NCBI GenBank assembly: GCA_964412375.1
Contig: CAYPOD010000004.1
Location: forward strand, 1 to 64,000
Reading direction: 5' to 3'
DNA from: CADEDV01 sp964412375
GTDB lineage: Bacteria > Bacteroidota > Bacteroidia > Chitinophagales > Chitinophagaceae
Length of the DNA stretch: 64,000 nt
Under the pieces are notes generated by a model, which made no database searches, was not told where the DNA came from, and worked only from the letters and a program-made list of their open reading frames with translations. The position numbers and the translations under genes are program-made. Shown here one piece after another: positions 33,613 through 41,273 of this stretch (position 1 is its first letter; every line of letters begins with the position of its first letter).

Positions 33613-35367
33613 ATGCGGGGCTTTTTTAAAATATTTTTTGCATCCCTTTTATCATTGATCGTTTTCACGTTGCTGGTGTTTTTTTTCCTGGTGGCCATAG
33701 TCGGCGGCATCGCTTCCAAAGAAAAGATCAGGGTGTTGCCCAAATCGGTGCTGGTGCTCGACCTCAACCAGCCCTATGCAGAACAGTTTCAGGAAAACCC
33801 GCTAAGCTTGCTTAGTGGTGACCAGGAGAAAGATATTCCCGGTCTTTATGATGTCATCCGGCTTTTACAGAAAGCCAAAACTGATAAACATATTGAAGGG
33901 ATTTTGCTGAAGGGCGGTGTTAATCCCAACGGGTTTGCAGCCAGTGAAGAAATACGAAATGCATTGCTGCAGTTTAAAGAAAGCGGCAAATTCATCATGG
34001 CCCATGCCGATGTCATTTCCCAGCGTTCTTATGCCGTAGCCAATGTGGCTGATAAAATTTACATAGGTCCCCATGGTTATTTCGATTGGTCGGGATTCAA
34101 TGCAGAATACCTTTTCCTGAAAGGGACACTGGATAAATTAGACATTCAGCCGCAGATTTTTTATGCGGGAAAATTTAAAAGTGCCACTGAACCGTTGCGC
34201 AGCGACCGCATGTCGGAAGAAAATCGTTTGCAGACCTCCGTTTGGCTGAATGATCTCTATGATCAGTTTTTGCAGCAAACATCTGTCGCAAGAGAAATTG
34301 ACACAGCGACACTGCGCCGCCTGGCCGTGCAGGGAAGCATACGCACTGCTGCAGATGCGCTGGAGCATAAATTAGTTGACGGTCTCCGCTATGATGATGA
34401 AGTGAAGGATGAAATAAAAGAAAGGCTCGGTGTTGATAAATATGAACGCATCAATTTTATAAGCATTAATGCTTACCGGGCAGCGGTGAATTATAAAAAA
34501 AGCGGCAGCGAAAAGATCGCCATTATTTATGCTGAAGGCGATATTGTGGACGGCAGCGGAGAGCAGGGCATGATCGGTGGCGACAGTTATCGCAATCTTA
34601 TCCGCAAAGCCAGGCTGGACCGTTCTGTAAAAGCAATTGTGCTCCGTATTAATTCCGGTGGCGGCAGTGCCATGGCCAGTGAGAACATGCTCCGGGAACT
34701 TATTTTGGCCAAAGAAGAAAAACCTGTGATCGTTAGTTTTGGCGATGTGGCGGCATCTGGTGGGTATTATATGGCAGCAGCGGCCGACAGCATTTTTGCA
34801 TTGCCGGGCTGCATCACCGGTTCCATCGGTGTGTTTGGTATCATTCCCAATATGCAGGGCTTTTTCAAGAACAAACTGGGAGTGACCTTTGACGGGGTGA
34901 AAACAGCGCCTTATGCCGATGCACCTTCTTTCACCCGGCCGATGAATGAGAATGAGAAAAAAATGCTGCAGGCTGAAATAGAAAATATCTATTCACTCTT
35001 CAAAAAAAGAGTGGCGGAAGGAAGAAGAAAAGATACTGCGTTTGTTGAAACCATTGCACAGGGCCGTGTTTGGACAGGGCAGCGGGCTATAGAAATTGGT
35101 TTGATCGATCGCTTCGGGGGTATTGATGATGCAGTGAAAGCTGCTGCAGCCAAAGCCGGGCTCAAAGATTATTTTGTAAGGGAATATCCCGAACCGGAAA
35201 ACATCTTTGACCAGTTGTTTGGCAAAACTGACCCGCTGAATTATAAAGAGAAACTGAAGCAGGAACTGGGCGAAGAGCAATACAGGATATTTGAAGAGAT
35301 GAGAAGGGTGCAGCAACTTACCCGTTCGGTGCAGGCAAGACTTCCATTTGAAATTTTTATTCAGTAA
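33613..35367 (+). CDS. sppA: Signal peptide peptidase SppA, long (67K) form
   Basis: 584 residues, the double-length form in which two S49 domains share one active site. An N-terminal membrane anchor (SLLSLIVFTLLVFFFLVAIV) is followed by the first domain, whose catalytic lysine lies in YAGKFKSATEP (Lys189), and the second domain with the serine in GDVAASGGYYMAA (Ser382). SppA degrades signal peptides left in the membrane after protein export. It has its own promoter box and an in-frame stop 76 bases before the following permease gene. Confidence 0.93.
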   Translation: MRGFFKIFFASLLSLIVFTLLVFFFLVAIVGGIASKEKIRVLPKSVLVLDLNQPYAEQFQENPLSLLSGDQEKDIPGLYDVIRLLQKAKTDKHIEGILLKGGVNPNGFAASEEIRNALLQFKESGKFIMAHADVISQRSYAVANVADKIYIGPHGYFDWSGFNAEYLFLKGTLDKLDIQPQIFYAGKFKSATEPLRSDRMSEENRLQTSVWLNDLYDQFLQQTSVAREIDTATLRRLAVQGSIRTAADALEHKLVDGLRYDDEVKDEIKERLGVDKYERINFISINAYRAAVNYKKSGSEKIAIIYAEGDIVDGSGEQGMIGGDSYRNLIRKARLDRSVKAIVLRINSGGGSAMASENMLRELILAKEEKPVIVSFGDVAASGGYYMAAAADSIFALPGCITGSIGVFGIIPNMQGFFKNKLGVTFDGVKTAPYADAPSFTRPMNENEKKMLQAEIENIYSLFKKRVAEGRRKDTAFVETIAQGRVWTGQRAIEIGLIDRFGGIDDAVKAAAAKAGLKDYFVREYPEPENIFDQLFGKTDPLNYKEKLKQELGEEQYRIFEEMRRVQQLTRSVQARLPFEIFIQ

Positions 35368-35419
35368 GAATAGGGAATTGATCAGGAAGGTTGAGAAAAC
35401 TTTTAAAGGATAGTTCAAC

Positions 35420-35427
35420 TACATTTG
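35420..35427 (+). promoter_or_regulatory. -7 promoter box of the ABC-2 permease gene
   Basis: TACATTTG is a perfect TAnnTTTG 16 bases before the ATG at 35444, indicating separate transcription from sppA. Confidence 0.5.
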
Positions 35428-35443
35428 TCGCATAACCAAGCAC

Positions 35444-36556
35444 ATGTCAAAACCTTACAGCCAAAGCAAAGCACTCTGGGCCATCACCAAAGCCAGTTTC
35501 AAAGCAATTTTCAACCAGCCCATTGCTATTTTTTTCAGCTTGCTGTTTCCTATCATCTTCATACTCATTTTTGGGGCTTTTGGCAGCGGCGGCAGCCCTG
35601 TTTATCGCATCACTTTGGCCGAAGGAACCGACACGGTGAACAATAAGTTTTTACAAAAAGTGATCAGCAGCCCCCTGGTAAAACTGGTTCGTTTCCCCGA
35701 CAGCATTGCCCGTAATAAAGAATTGCAGAAAGGTCGTATAACGGCTATGCTAGGTGTTGCCACCGCCACTGATTCAGCAGGCAAAACACAGTATAAAGTG
35801 CAGCTCCGGTCCACCACCGCCAGCGCCAATACTTTCGGTGCTTTCATTCAGATATTGCAATACATGAAACTGGAATTTGAGCTGGAAGAATCCGGAAATA
35901 AAGAAGAACTGGTGGCTGTGGCGCCGCCTCAGATCACCGAAGTGCGGAAATACCGGCAGATTGATTTTGTGTTGCCCGGCCAGTTGGGTTTTTCCATCTT
36001 GTTCTCCACGCTGTTTGGCATAGCTTTCACTTTTTTCGGGCTAAGGGAACAATTGGTGCTGAAACGTTTTTATGCTTCACCGGTCAGCCGCATAAATATC
36101 CTGCTGGGCATCGGCGCCAGCCGTTTGTTTTTCCAGCTCATCAACGTGCTGGTGCTGGTACTGTTTGGCTATTTCTTTTTAAACTTTACATTACAGCATG
36201 GAGTGAGGACAGTAATTGACTTGTCACTGATGTCAGTCATTTTATTGTTCCTGTTGTTGGGAGTGGGTCTCATTTTTAGCAGCATTGTAAAAACCGATAC
36301 GGCGCTGCCGCTGCTGATCAATTTGTTTGGTTTTCCGCAGATGCTGCTGTCAGGCACCTTTTTTTCCATCGAAGTCTTTCCCAAATGGCTGCAGCCTATC
36401 TGCAATGCGCTGCCGCTGACACAATTCAACAATGCCGTCCGCAAAATATCTTTTGAAGGACAAAGCATTCTGGAATGCTGGCGGGAGATAGGCATCCTTG
36501 GCATCTGGATGGCCGTCACCTATGCAATCCTGGTAAAAGTGATCCGCTGGCAATGA
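35444..36556 (+). CDS. ABC-2 type transporter permease without adjacent ATPase
   Basis: 370 residues. A first membrane helix (IAIFFSLLFPIIFILIFGAF) precedes a soluble extracytoplasmic domain of about 130 residues. Five further helices follow, with the ABC-2 signature GLREQLVLKRFYASPVSRINILLG and, near the end, PQMLLSGTFFSIEVFPKWLQPICNALPLTQFNNAVRKI. This is the membrane part of an export ABC system (drug, polysaccharide or lipid type). The neighbours are SppA and an SRPBCC protein, so the ATP-binding subunit must be encoded elsewhere. Confidence 0.82.
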   Translation: MSKPYSQSKALWAITKASFKAIFNQPIAIFFSLLFPIIFILIFGAFGSGGSPVYRITLAEGTDTVNNKFLQKVISSPLVKLVRFPDSIARNKELQKGRITAMLGVATATDSAGKTQYKVQLRSTTASANTFGAFIQILQYMKLEFELEESGNKEELVAVAPPQITEVRKYRQIDFVLPGQLGFSILFSTLFGIAFTFFGLREQLVLKRFYASPVSRINILLGIGASRLFFQLINVLVLVLFGYFFLNFTLQHGVRTVIDLSLMSVILLFLLLGVGLIFSSIVKTDTALPLLINLFGFPQMLLSGTFFSIEVFPKWLQPICNALPLTQFNNAVRKISFEGQSILECWREIGILGIWMAVTYAILVKVIRWQ

Positions 36557-36587
36557 CAAAAAGAATTTTCAATTAATCAACCCTTAC

Positions 36588-37094
36588 GTGAAACTAGTTA
36601 AACTCGGCCTCATCAGTGCAATCTTCCTGTTCCTGCTGGTAACAGGCATTTCTTTATTCATTCCCTCAAAGGTCCGCATATCCCGGGCGACACAATTGAA
36701 TGCAACATCCGAAAAGCTGATGGAGCATATCAGCAACCCTGCCAACTGGAAAAACTGGTTTCCCGGCATGGATTCAGCTACTTTGTTTTATGAAGATGGA
36801 AAACTGAAAGGGGCTGTGCTGGATGCAACAAGCCACCGCATTTTAAAGATGAAACAGGTAAACGACAGTACGGCACTGGCCGAGTATGCCGGCGTCCGTC
36901 AAAAGAAGGTACTCACGGGCTGGAATATTTTCCGGGACAGCAGCACGGGCACCGTTACATTGCAGTGGTATATGGATTTTTCACTTCGCTGGTATCCCTG
37001 GGAAAAATTTTCGAGCATCCTGTTTGAAAAACAATATGGTCCGCAGATGGAGCAGGGGCTCAGCAGGCTAAAAGAATGGCTCGAAAATAATTGA
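36588..37094 (+). CDS. SRPBCC-fold protein with N-terminal membrane anchor, GTG start
   Basis: 168 residues starting at GTG 36588, 31 bases after the permease stop. The first 25 residues are hydrophobic (LISAIFLFLLVTGISLFI). The remainder has the polyketide-cyclase/START-like pattern: ATQLNATSEKLMEHISNPANWKNWFPGM, then a run of beta strands and a C-terminal helix. Such proteins bind hydrophobic ligands; the ligand is unknown. It is probably co-transcribed with the permease. Confidence 0.65.
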   Translation: MKLVKLGLISAIFLFLLVTGISLFIPSKVRISRATQLNATSEKLMEHISNPANWKNWFPGMDSATLFYEDGKLKGAVLDATSHRILKMKQVNDSTALAEYAGVRQKKVLTGWNIFRDSSTGTVTLQWYMDFSLRWYPWEKFSSILFEKQYGPQMEQGLSRLKEWLENN

Positions 37095-37165
37095 CAGGCG
37101 GCTACTAAAGTGAACGTTGTCTTATTTAACTTCAATGTTCATTTCAAAACCTAATACTTATTAAT

Positions 37166-37654
37166 ATGAAAAAAATTTTCCTGCTCGCAGCCCTTTTTGC
37201 AACAACCATCGTTTTTGGTCAGCGCAAAAGTCCGCATGATACAGTAACCAATGGAAAAGCTACCGTCACTTATGGAAGACCTTATAAAAATGACCGTGTC
37301 GTTTTCGGTGGCCTGGAAAAATTTGGCAAAGTTTGGCGGGTCGGCGCCGATGAAGCAACGACCATCAGTTTCAAAAGTGATGTGAAGTTTGCCGGCGCTG
37401 CCGTAAAAGCAGGCACATACACCTTGTTTGCTATACCGGAGGAGAAAGAATGGACCATCATCCTCAACAGTGTGCTGGGTCAGTGGGGCGCCTACAGTTA
37501 TGAAAAGAACAAGGAAAGCGATGTGGCCAAAGTGAAAGTAGCATCAAAGAAATTGGATAAAGTGGTAGAGCAACTCACTATTCGTTTTGGCAGCGACAAT
37601 TCGCTTATCATCGAGTGGGACCAGACACAGGTGACTGTGCCGATGAGTTTCTAA
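37166..37654 (+). CDS. DUF2911 exported protein
   Basis: 162 residues. A signal peptide (KKIFLLAALFATTIVFGQ) is followed by the DUF2911 pattern SPHDTVTNGKATVTYGRPYKNDRVVFGGL, then VWRVGADEATTISFKSDVKFAG and KAGTYTLFAIPEEKEWTIILN. The family is widespread in Bacteroidota, predicted periplasmic and without known function. A terminator follows the stop codon. Confidence 0.85.
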   Translation: MKKIFLLAALFATTIVFGQRKSPHDTVTNGKATVTYGRPYKNDRVVFGGLEKFGKVWRVGADEATTISFKSDVKFAGAAVKAGTYTLFAIPEEKEWTIILNSVLGQWGAYSYEKNKESDVAKVKVASKKLDKVVEQLTIRFGSDNSLIIEWDQTQVTVPMSF

Positions 37655-37670
37655 AACTTATGTTGAAAAA

Positions 37671-37708
37671 AAATGAAACGGGTTGCGGACGCAGCCCGTT
37701 TTTCATTT
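37671..37708 (+). terminator. Intrinsic terminator after the DUF2911 gene
   Basis: AACGGGTTGC-ggac-GCAGCCCGTT, flanked by AAATGA and TTTCATTT, forms a hairpin with T run on both strands, 16 bases after the stop at 37654. Confidence 0.7.
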
Positions 37709-37837
37709 GCTTCTGATTACGGCGACTATCCTGAAGCCAATATTGTTTTTGGGTTTTACGCTGAGGTTGTGGTTTGAAAATAGTTCACTTTCTGCACTGA
37801 TGTGCCCAGCAGCAACCGTAATTACAACATCTTTGTT
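37703..37837 (-). pseudogene. Remnant of a SUMF1/EgtB-like gene (3' end only)
   Basis: The interval between 37655 and 37968 has no intact gene. On the minus strand a 44-codon stop-bounded frame without a start codon reads NKDVVITVAAGHISAESELF and later KNNIGFRIVAVIRSK, ending TGA at 37703. The end, N-N-I-G-F-R-I-V, is the typical C-terminus of a formylglycine-generating-enzyme-like (SUMF1) domain. Upstream, another frame reads through VFMYQIPAFSLTLTNKTK and may be more of the same decayed gene. Identification by eye; the stretch is short. Confidence 0.4.
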
Positions 37838-37968
37838 TTATTGGTAAGTGTTAATGAAAAAGCGGGGATTTGATACATGAAGACCAGCAATGGCGTAAAT
37901 GCAGGCAAGGCAAAATCTGCTGAATGATTAATTGGATTCTTAAGGAAAAAAAATCTGAAAACGGTCAT

Positions 37969-38361
37969 TCATTTTTTTGGTTCGATCAAATCCCAGAGGT
38001 TTCCATATAAATCCTCAAAAACGGCTACTGTTCCATATTCCTCGATGCATGGTTCCCTGATAATTTTGATATGCTGGTCAACCAGGTTTTGATAATCCCT
38101 TTTAAAATTGTCGGTATGCAAAAACAAGAAAACCCGTCCGCCTGTTTGGTTGCCGACCCTGCTTTTTTGGATTTCATTTGTCGCCTTAGCCAATAATAAA
38201 GAAGTATTACCGGTTCCCCGGGGAGTTACAAGTACCCAGCGTTTAGTATCAGACAGAGGAACATCTTCGGTTAGAATGAATTTTAGTTTATTGGTATAAA
38301 AATCAATCGCACTGTCATAGTCATCCACAACAATTGCAATATGGGCAATTTTTTGCTGCAT
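37969..38361 (-). CDS. VOC (glyoxalase/bleomycin resistance) family protein
   Basis: 130 residues of the vicinal-oxygen-chelate fold: HIAIVVDDYDSAIDFYTNKLKF in the first beta-alpha-beta-beta-beta unit and VFLFLHTDNFKRDYQNLVDQ then VAVFEDLYGNLWDLIEP in the second. Metal ligands His (HIAIVVD) and Glu (LIEP) are in place. Members include glyoxalases, dioxygenases and resistance proteins; no substrate can be assigned. Confidence 0.85.
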   Translation of the reverse strand: MQQKIAHIAIVVDDYDSAIDFYTNKLKFILTEDVPLSDTKRWVLVTPRGTGNTSLLLAKATNEIQKSRVGNQTGGRVFLFLHTDNFKRDYQNLVDQHIKIIREPCIEEYGTVAVFEDLYGNLWDLIEPKK

Positions 38362-38417
38362 TGTGATTGCTGCTGTTTATCATTTATAATTTTAAACGTT
38401 TGAATTACTTTACTATG

Positions 38418-38446
38418 TTTGAAGATATGCCTGAAAAATCTTCAAA
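38418..38446 (-). repeat. Inverted repeat at the end of the DUF4256 gene
   Basis: TTTGAAGAT and ATCTTCAAA form a perfect 9-bp inverted repeat with an 11-base loop, overlapping the DUF4256 stop codon (38442). No T run follows on the minus strand, so it may be an RNA-stabilising hairpin rather than a terminator. Confidence 0.4.
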
Positions 38447-39014
38447 CCCGCAACGATCCGCGGAAACCCCTGGCGCCATAGTAAGAATCGGCGCCATTGT
38501 GATACATGAAAACGGTATCGTAGCGGCGGTCGCAGAAGATGGCTCCACCCAATTTTCTGATAGCAGCGGGTGTTTTCACCCAGCTTGAAGTTTTCAGATC
38601 AAAGCTGCCGAGCTTTTGCAGTTCACGGTATTCCTCTTCTGAAAGCAGTTCAACACCAATATCAGCCGCCATGGTCATGGCATCGTTGGCCGGTTTATGC
38701 TCTTTTCTCTTGTTCAGCGCCTCACGGTCATAACAAATGCTCCTCCGACCCGCAGGGCTTTCAGCAGCGCAGTCGTAAAAAATATATTCGTCGGTCTTTT
38801 TATCATAAGCTACTACATCGGGCTCTCCGCCGGTTCTTTCCATTTCATACAGCGACCAAAGTTTTTCTGCCTTTGTACCCAGCCTGTCCTGCACTTTTTT
38901 CCATTCTATACCCTTGTGACGGCTTCTGTTTTTTTCAAAACGGGCCTGTAAGATGCGTAGCAGTTCTTCACTTTGCGTAGCGGATAGTTTTTTCTTATTA
39001 CTAGACTTGCTCAT
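38442..39014 (-). CDS. DUF4256 family protein
   Basis: 190 residues, soluble. The family pattern is clear: LLRILQARFEKNRSRHKGIEW, then LYEMERTGGEPDVVAYD, FYDCAAESPAGRRSICYDREAL and, at the end, RKLGGAIFCDRRYDTVFMYHNGADSYYGARGFRG. The protein occurs across many bacteria and has no known function. The N-terminus is Lys/Ser-rich. It is flanked by a VOC protein and anmK, both on the same strand but with gaps of 80-120 bases. Confidence 0.85.
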   Translation of the reverse strand: MSKSSNKKKLSATQSEELLRILQARFEKNRSRHKGIEWKKVQDRLGTKAEKLWSLYEMERTGGEPDVVAYDKKTDEYIFYDCAAESPAGRRSICYDREALNKRKEHKPANDAMTMAADIGVELLSEEEYRELQKLGSFDLKTSSWVKTPAAIRKLGGAIFCDRRYDTVFMYHNGADSYYGARGFRGSLRV

Positions 39015-39136
39015 TGTTTTTTATTTTAAATGTTGCTATTGCTAAAATTATAACTACCGCTGAATATAACAATGATAGCAGCTCAAAACCTGTGGTGCCC
39101 TGGTGATAAGTGGTATTAAGTTATTGTATCTTTTCC

Positions 39137-40339
39137 TCAGTTCGGGAAGCTGATCTTTCCCATCGAAACATTGGGAATGCCGTTTCGGCCCTCACCAAAA
39201 TTTACCCGGCTGCCGCAAATGGTTTCATTGGCCAGCACAGCAAACAACACAGCTTCTTTTGCATCCGGGTTAATATGCAGTTCGGCGGTGCTCTTAAAAT
39301 CAGCCAAAGGCAATTGAGCTTTTATGTTTTGCATGAGCAGAGGGTTGTGCATGCCACCGCCACTGACAAAGAAGCTGAAGTCATGCCTGTTGCCGACACA
39401 TTTTTTTATAGCATCGGCTATCGTATCCGCCGAAAATCTGTTCAGTGTGGCCATACTGTCTTCCGTACTTACTTCGCCGATACCTGCTTTTTGCAGGGCT
39501 GCGTTCAAGTAAGTCAAATTGAATAATTCAGGCCCGGTTGTTTTAGGAAAAGGCTGCGCAAAAAAAGGATGATCTTTCAAAGCTGCCAGTAGTGATTCCT
39601 GCACTGTTCCTTTGGAAGCAACAGCAGCATCCTCGTCAAAATATTTTCCCGGAAAAGCTTGTTGCACCAGCGCATCCATCATCGTGTTGCCGGGCCCCGT
39701 GTCTGTACAAAACACTTCATCAGCATTTAGATTGCCGGGGAGGTAAGTGAAATTGGCAATGCCGCCGATATTGAGCATGATCCTGTTTTCACCAGCCTTT
39801 GAAAAGATGAGAAAATCACCGTAAGCCGCCAGCGGGGCGCCTTCGCCTCCGGCGGCCACATGTTTTTGCCGGAAGTCACTCAGGGTGATGATGCCCGTGT
39901 GTACGGCAAGATGATCACCATCGCCGATCTGCAAAGTGGCATTGTCAAATGCTGCATGTCCATGCAATGATTTAGGTGCATGAAAAATAGTTTGACCATG
40001 ACTGGCCACAAGATCTACTTCGCCGGGTCTGATATTCCACTTTTTCAAACAATCTAAAATAATAGCGCCATGCTGCCGGGCCACCCAGCCATTGAGCAAG
40101 CACAGCTTTTCCAGGTCCACGTTTTTTTTGGAAAAAACAGAAGCGATATGCGACTTAAATGCCGGCTGATAAGGCATCGTTTCAAAGCGCAACAGTTCTA
40201 TCCTTGTGTCCATACCGGTTCCGGAAAAACGGCATAAAGCGACATCAAGTCCATCAACGGAAGTGCCCGACATCAGCCCGATGATAAGCCGTTCCTGCTT
40301 GCCGGCAATGCGGGTAAGGGATGCTACCTGTGGATTCAT
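39137..40339 (-). CDS. anmK: Anhydro-N-acetylmuramic acid kinase
   Basis: 400 residues. AnmK opens 1,6-anhydro-MurNAc, a product of peptidoglycan turnover, and phosphorylates it to MurNAc-6-phosphate. Motifs are GLMSGTSVDGLDVALCRF (ATP/phosphate loop), VASHGQTIFH, INIGGIANFTYLP-type sequence (NIGGIANFTYLPG), TDTGPGNTMMDAL and a C-terminal FVSGGGMHNPLLM. It is divergent from a DeoR regulator across 126 bases that contain three TTGCAT repeats. The etherase MurQ, the usual next enzyme, is not in the window. Confidence 0.94.
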   Translation of the reverse strand: MNPQVASLTRIAGKQERLIIGLMSGTSVDGLDVALCRFSGTGMDTRIELLRFETMPYQPAFKSHIASVFSKKNVDLEKLCLLNGWVARQHGAIILDCLKKWNIRPGEVDLVASHGQTIFHAPKSLHGHAAFDNATLQIGDGDHLAVHTGIITLSDFRQKHVAAGGEGAPLAAYGDFLIFSKAGENRIMLNIGGIANFTYLPGNLNADEVFCTDTGPGNTMMDALVQQAFPGKYFDEDAAVASKGTVQESLLAALKDHPFFAQPFPKTTGPELFNLTYLNAALQKAGIGEVSTEDSMATLNRFSADTIADAIKKCVGNRHDFSFFVSGGGMHNPLLMQNIKAQLPLADFKSTAELHINPDAKEAVLFAVLANETICGSRVNFGEGRNGIPNVSMGKISFPN

Positions 40340-40403
40340 ACTGTTGATTTTGCGGGTTTGAAGAAGATTTTTTGCGCTTTAATGCAGGAAGTTAAACAAA
40401 ATT

Positions 40404-40451
40404 TTGCATTTTTTTGCCGGAATTGAAATATTGCATAATTTCCATTTGCAT
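40404..40451. promoter_or_regulatory. Three TTGCAT repeats between anmK and the DeoR gene
   Basis: TTGCAT occurs at 40404-40409, 40431-40436 and 40446-40451 in the 126-base divergent interval. Short direct repeats in front of a DeoR-family gene are plausible operator sites for autoregulation and control of anmK. This is inference from position only. Confidence 0.3.
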
Positions 40452-40465
40452 TTTGCCAAAACGCT

Positions 40466-41212
40466 ATGCTTAAGAAAGAACGCCAGGCTTTTATTCTGCA
40501 CCAGGTGAACCTGCACAACAAAGTGTTATCTGTTGACCTGAGCCAGGAAATGAATGTGTCGGAAGACACCATCCGCCGTGACCTGAACGAAATGCACCAG
40601 CAGGAAAAGCTTATCAAAGTGCATGGCGGAGCCCTTTCCAAATCCTTTTATCTCTCGGTGCAATCCACCAATGTTTATGCACTCGATGGTAAGAAAACCA
40701 TCGCTATGAAAGCGGCGAAGCTGATTAAAGACGGCATGTTTGTACTCACCACCGGAGGCACCACAATTATTGAACTGGCCAAGGCCCTGCCACCGAATTT
40801 ATCGGCCACTTTTATTACAGTGAGCCTGCCTGCAGCCTACGAATACATTCACCACCCCAATATTGAAGTGATCTTTATCGGCGACAGAATTTCGAGAAGT
40901 TCACAGATATCAATTGGCGCCGAAGCTATTTCCAAAATAAAAGACATCCGGGCCGATCTCTGTTTTCTTGGTACCAATGCCATTGACGTGAAGCATGGGC
41001 TTACCGATAATGACTGGGATGTAGTGCAGATCAAAAAGACAATGATCGGCTCTTCACAAAAAGTGGTTTCACTGGCCATTGCTGAAAAACTGAATACATC
41101 ACAACGCATCAAAGTGTGTGATATAGGGGAGATAGATGTGCTGGTGACAGAACTGGAACCTTCAGACAAACGGCTGCAGCCCTATGTGCAGGCCGGGGTG
41201 GAGGTGATATAA
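40466..41212 (+). CDS. DeoR/GlpR family transcriptional regulator
   Basis: 248 residues. The N-terminal helix-turn-helix carries the DeoR signature LSQEMNVSEDTIRRDLNEMHQQEKLIKVHGGA (residues 26-57), and the C-terminal domain is the ISOCOT-type sugar-phosphate sensor with FVLTTGGTTIIELAKALPP, RADLCFLGTNAIDVKHGL and IGEIDVLVTE. DeoR regulators usually repress sugar-use genes and respond to a phosphorylated sugar. It is 62 bases upstream of the SusC gene on the same strand and divergent from anmK, so MurNAc-6-phosphate is a reasonable candidate effector, by inference. Confidence 0.9.
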   Translation: MLKKERQAFILHQVNLHNKVLSVDLSQEMNVSEDTIRRDLNEMHQQEKLIKVHGGALSKSFYLSVQSTNVYALDGKKTIAMKAAKLIKDGMFVLTTGGTTIIELAKALPPNLSATFITVSLPAAYEYIHHPNIEVIFIGDRISRSSQISIGAEAISKIKDIRADLCFLGTNAIDVKHGLTDNDWDVVQIKKTMIGSSQKVVSLAIAEKLNTSQRIKVCDIGEIDVLVTELEPSDKRLQPYVQAGVEVI

Positions 41213-41273
41213 AATTTTTAGAACAACTGACAAGAACATAAGACAACAAATTCTTTACATTAAAAATTACAGT

